A stretch of DNA of 64,000 nt from JACMLD01 sp039919885 (GTDB lineage: Bacteria > Bacteroidota > Bacteroidia > Chitinophagales > Chitinophagaceae): contig JBDSEV010000058.1 in NCBI GenBank assembly GCA_039919885.1, forward strand, positions 1 through 64,000, read 5' to 3'. Of the stretch, positions 61,840 to 64,000 are shown piece by piece (the first letter of the stretch is position 1; every line of letters starts with the position of its first letter). The translations under genes were made by a program, and so were the position numbers. Below the pieces are notes generated by a model. That model made no database searches, was not told the DNA's origin, and saw only the letters and a list, made by a program, of their open reading frames with translations.

Positions 61840-62700
61840 TTAATCTGCTTTAGGACAATGGTAAGATGAAAGGTTAAAGGAGAACGTGAGTTCGGCCATC
61901 ACATAAGAATCCTTTTGCTTCGGAAACCCTCTTTGCCTGCCGGTGCCGTTTACAAACCCGATTTTACCGTTGCCGGTTTCATTGCTGCGGTCATTGAGCA
62001 GTTCTGCCAGTGACGATGAGCCATCTGGTAATTTTGGAAATATTGCAGGATCTACATAGTTTTTACTCACATCATCCAAGTAATCGGTATTGGTGAACCG
62101 GTATACTACTTCAAATCCCACATTTACTTTTTCAGTTACATTGTATTTAACCCCCACCCCCAGCGGAATGCAGAATGCCATACTGCTGTACGGTTTGCTG
62201 TCGGGGTAGGCCGCATATCCCTGGCCTTCCGTGCCCAGGGGACGCAAAAACACCTTTTGACCCTGGTAATACGCGTAGGGGTCATAGCTGAATGCGCCCA
62301 GTCCAAACGTAACATACGGGGTAAAAGCATAATCCAGGGTGCCGGGCTCAAACCGCAGGAAATTAAAATCGCCCTGCAGGGCCAGTTCCCAGATATTGCT
62401 ATTGAAACTCAGGTTACGGCGTAACTGGTATTCATTTTTTGTGTTGTAAACGTCTGAGTAGCCAAGCTGTGCAAAATGCCCGCTCACGCGCAATGCCACA
62501 TAATTGCCAAATTGCTTGCGGAAAAAAGCGCCCAGGGCAATTTTAGGCCGGTTAAGCCTTGCATTCGTGTTAAGGTCACCAAAATAATGGGCGGCGCCGG
62601 CACTTATGCCAAACTCACCTTCGTGTACGGTGGCCTGCGGCTGCGCCGTAGCTGCAAATGCGGTTAAAATCGCCAGAAGTGCTACCCAGTTTTTTCTCAT
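61840..62700 (-). CDS. DUF6089-type outer membrane beta-barrel protein (envelope-cluster copy)
   Basis: A 286-residue exported protein with a signal peptide ending at AAATAQPQ (about residue 20), then the DUF6089 pattern: GEFGISAGAAHYFGDLN, LELALQGDFNF-type strand, PYVTFGLGAFSYDPYA, LRPLGTEGQGYA, YSSMAFCIPLGVGVKYN and TDYLDDVS, ADRS/NDRS. Position between nadK and uppS-bamA-skp is the common arrangement in Bacteroidota, so a role in outer membrane assembly is plausible. A diverged paralogue is at 2023-2940. Confidence 0.87.
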   Translation of the reverse strand: MRKNWVALLAILTAFAATAQPQATVHEGEFGISAGAAHYFGDLNTNARLNRPKIALGAFFRKQFGNYVALRVSGHFAQLGYSDVYNTKNEYQLRRNLSFNSNIWELALQGDFNFLRFEPGTLDYAFTPYVTFGLGAFSYDPYAYYQGQKVFLRPLGTEGQGYAAYPDSKPYSSMAFCIPLGVGVKYNVTEKVNVGFEVVYRFTNTDYLDDVSKNYVDPAIFPKLPDGSSSLAELLNDRSNETGNGKIGFVNGTGRQRGFPKQKDSYVMAELTFSFNLSSYHCPKAD

Positions 62701-62794
62701 AAATGCAAAATAAAATTATATCCAGTTGTTAACGCAATAAATTATTTTTTCTTTTACCAGAGCGCTAACTATCTCAAAATTTAACAATTGTTAC

Positions 62795-63673
62795 CTAGTT
62801 GCGGCTGTCCAGCCCCCACATTAGTTTTGTGCGAAGGGTTTGCAAAAAGTTATTCTCATTCAGGCGGATGAGACTCATGGTAAACGCTTCCCGTTTAACC
62901 GCCAGCTGTACATTTTTATTTACCACGTGTCGCCTGGAGTCCAGCGCGCAAATAAAATCTTCTGCCCTGCCTTCCACCCCAAAAGAAATCACGTTGTTAT
63001 CTGGTACTACGATTGATCTTACATTTAAGTTGTGTGGCGCTACGGGTGTTATTACAAAACTACTGCTTTCCGGAAAAACTATCGGGCCATTACAGCTAAG
63101 TGAATAGCCGGTAGAGCCGGTGGGGGTGGATACTATCAACCCGTCTGCCCAGTACGTGTTTAAAAATTCCCCATTTAAATAGGTATGAATTTTTATCATG
63201 GGCGAGGTATCCTTTTTGTGGATAGCAAATTCATTTAGTGCGTAAGGCACTTCGCCGAACAGTTCCTCGCTGGCATCCAGGTGAATCAAAGAGCGTTTAT
63301 CAATCACAAAACCCCGTTTTACCAACGCTTTCACTGCTGCCACTGCATGCTCTTTACCGATGCTTGCCAGGAAACCCAACCTGCCAAAATTTATGCCAAG
63401 TACCGGTATGTTTTTATTGCGCACCATCGTCAACGTATCCAATAGGGTACCGTCCCCGCCAAGGCTGATTAAAAACTCAATTGATTTGTCCAGCTCCGAT
63501 TCATGGTTGAATGTACTCATGGCCGCAGAAAGTTGAATGCCGCTGGATATCTGGTCAAAATAAGGCCGGTAAATAACAGGCGTAATCTTCTGCTTTGCCA
63601 GTTCATCAAAGAGCTCCTGTACGGCCAGTCGGTGATCCCAATCCATTACCCTGCTGTAAATCGCTACTTTCAT
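62795..63673 (-). CDS. nadK: NAD kinase
   Basis: A 292-residue enzyme phosphorylating NAD to NADP. The GGDGT motif is at residues 72-76 (Asp74), with YALNEFAIHK, TPTGSTGYSLSCNGPIV and APHNLNVRSIVVPD in order. Normal length. It is followed in the same direction by the DUF6089 gene, 94 bases on. Confidence 0.96.
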   Translation of the reverse strand: MKVAIYSRVMDWDHRLAVQELFDELAKQKITPVIYRPYFDQISSGIQLSAAMSTFNHESELDKSIEFLISLGGDGTLLDTLTMVRNKNIPVLGINFGRLGFLASIGKEHAVAAVKALVKRGFVIDKRSLIHLDASEELFGEVPYALNEFAIHKKDTSPMIKIHTYLNGEFLNTYWADGLIVSTPTGSTGYSLSCNGPIVFPESSSFVITPVAPHNLNVRSIVVPDNNVISFGVEGRAEDFICALDSRRHVVNKNVQLAVKREAFTMSLIRLNENNFLQTLRTKLMWGLDSRN

Positions 63674-63755
63674 TAACTTAAATTACGTGAATTTTTGATT
63701 CAAAAGGCAAATCAAATTCATACCGTTCCTGCGCTGCAGGTGCCGCCATGCCCAC

Positions 63756-64000
63756 TCAGAAGTCGTTCCGGATATGAAAAAAGAAGCCCGACTGGCCAAG
63801 CTGGTTAAAGCTGTACTCGCAGCGAAACACAAAATCATAGACGGACACCACATCGATGCCCGCGCCACTGGTGTACAGTATCTTGTTAACCAGTGCGTTT
63901 TGCTTAAAGGTTTTATTGTAAGCATACCCCGCATCCCCGAATATTTTTACATAGAAAGCAAAAGGAATTCTTTCCAGGGAAGGTATTCGTCCACCACCCA
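63756..64000 (-). CDS. Outer membrane beta-barrel protein, C-terminal fragment
   Basis: The last 80 codons of a protein continuing past base 64000. The visible end has amphipathic beta strands (PFAFYVKIFGDAGYAYN, LYTSGAGIDVVSVYDFVFRCEYSFNQLGQSGFFFHI) and a final Phe, the usual BamA/C-terminal outer membrane signal. It resembles the barrel ends of Omp85/TamA-type proteins, but the family cannot be settled from the fragment. Confidence 0.7.
   Translation of the reverse strand, partial: GGGRIPSLERIPFAFYVKIFGDAGYAYNKTFKQNALVNKILYTSGAGIDVVSVYDFVFRCEYSFNQLGQSGFFFHIRNDF

Noticed and set aside
1..64000. tRNA genes, CRISPR arrays, insertion sequences
   Set aside because: I searched by eye for the TTCGAA-type arm, regular repeats with spacers and transposase motifs and saw none; a small element could still be missed.

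Overview
The window is a chromosomal stretch from a member of the Bacteroidota, most probably the family Chitinophagaceae. The evidence is the gene content (GldH, DUF6089 barrels, BatD, a MoxR/DUF58/BatA/DUF4159 locus, TldD/PmbA, an RprX/RprY-like two-component pair), lipoprotein and OMP signal peptides typical of the phylum, scarcity of Shine-Dalgarno sequences, and many Bacteroidota-type promoters (TTG, about 17-21 nt, TAnnTTTG). No insertion sequence, prophage, CRISPR array, rRNA or tRNA gene was seen. It reads as core genome with dense genes on both strands.

Layout. 1-6 kb: the first codons of rplM (minus), an HD hydrolase, nth, a DUF6089 barrel, an arginase-fold protein with poor metal ligands, and a PBP4-type carboxypeptidase. 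6-10.7 kb: an ECF sigma factor overlapping a gene for an inner-membrane-anchored protein with an outer-membrane-type barrel, then mutL (minus). 10.8-17.4 kb: a GH3 plus beta-lactamase fusion, an aldehyde dehydrogenase, two tandem glutathione peroxidases and a small membrane protein. 17.4-21.4 kb: dusB (minus), then a CPBP protease, cdsA and psd (phosphatidylethanolamine synthesis) and a tiny secreted Cys/Lys-rich protein with its own promoter and terminator. 21.5-33.7 kb: YjjG-type HAD, DUF2167, SDR, BatD, a two-component system, gldH, yicC, a candidate small RNA, an LpxD-like acyltransferase, a carboxypeptidase-regulatory-domain protein and an epimerase.

33.8-44.9 kb is the most distinctive block: seven minus-strand genes (moxR, DUF58, BatA-type, DUF4175-like, a membrane protein, tldD, pmbA), the first five with gaps or overlaps of a few bases, closed by a strong terminator after pmbA. 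A DUF4159 gene is divergent at the head. This looks like a chaperone/protease machine of unknown client.

45-54 kb: 3-hydroxybutyryl-CoA dehydrogenase, pheS, a DUF1801-like protein, korA without korB, tadA, a DUF1080/Gfo-Idh pair (3-keto-sugar chemistry), superoxide dismutase and a lipoprotein. 54-64 kb: yidD, rnpA, rpmH, then an envelope-assembly cluster on the minus strand (nadK, DUF6089, uppS, bamA, two ompH/skp, murI), and the C-terminus of another outer membrane protein cut by the window end.

Recurrent themes: envelope biogenesis genes dominate. Several start codons lie only 3-4 nt after a perfect TAnnTTTG box (gldH, pheS, tadA, murI), which predicts leaderless mRNAs. Function calls rest on motif reading by eye; no database search was run.
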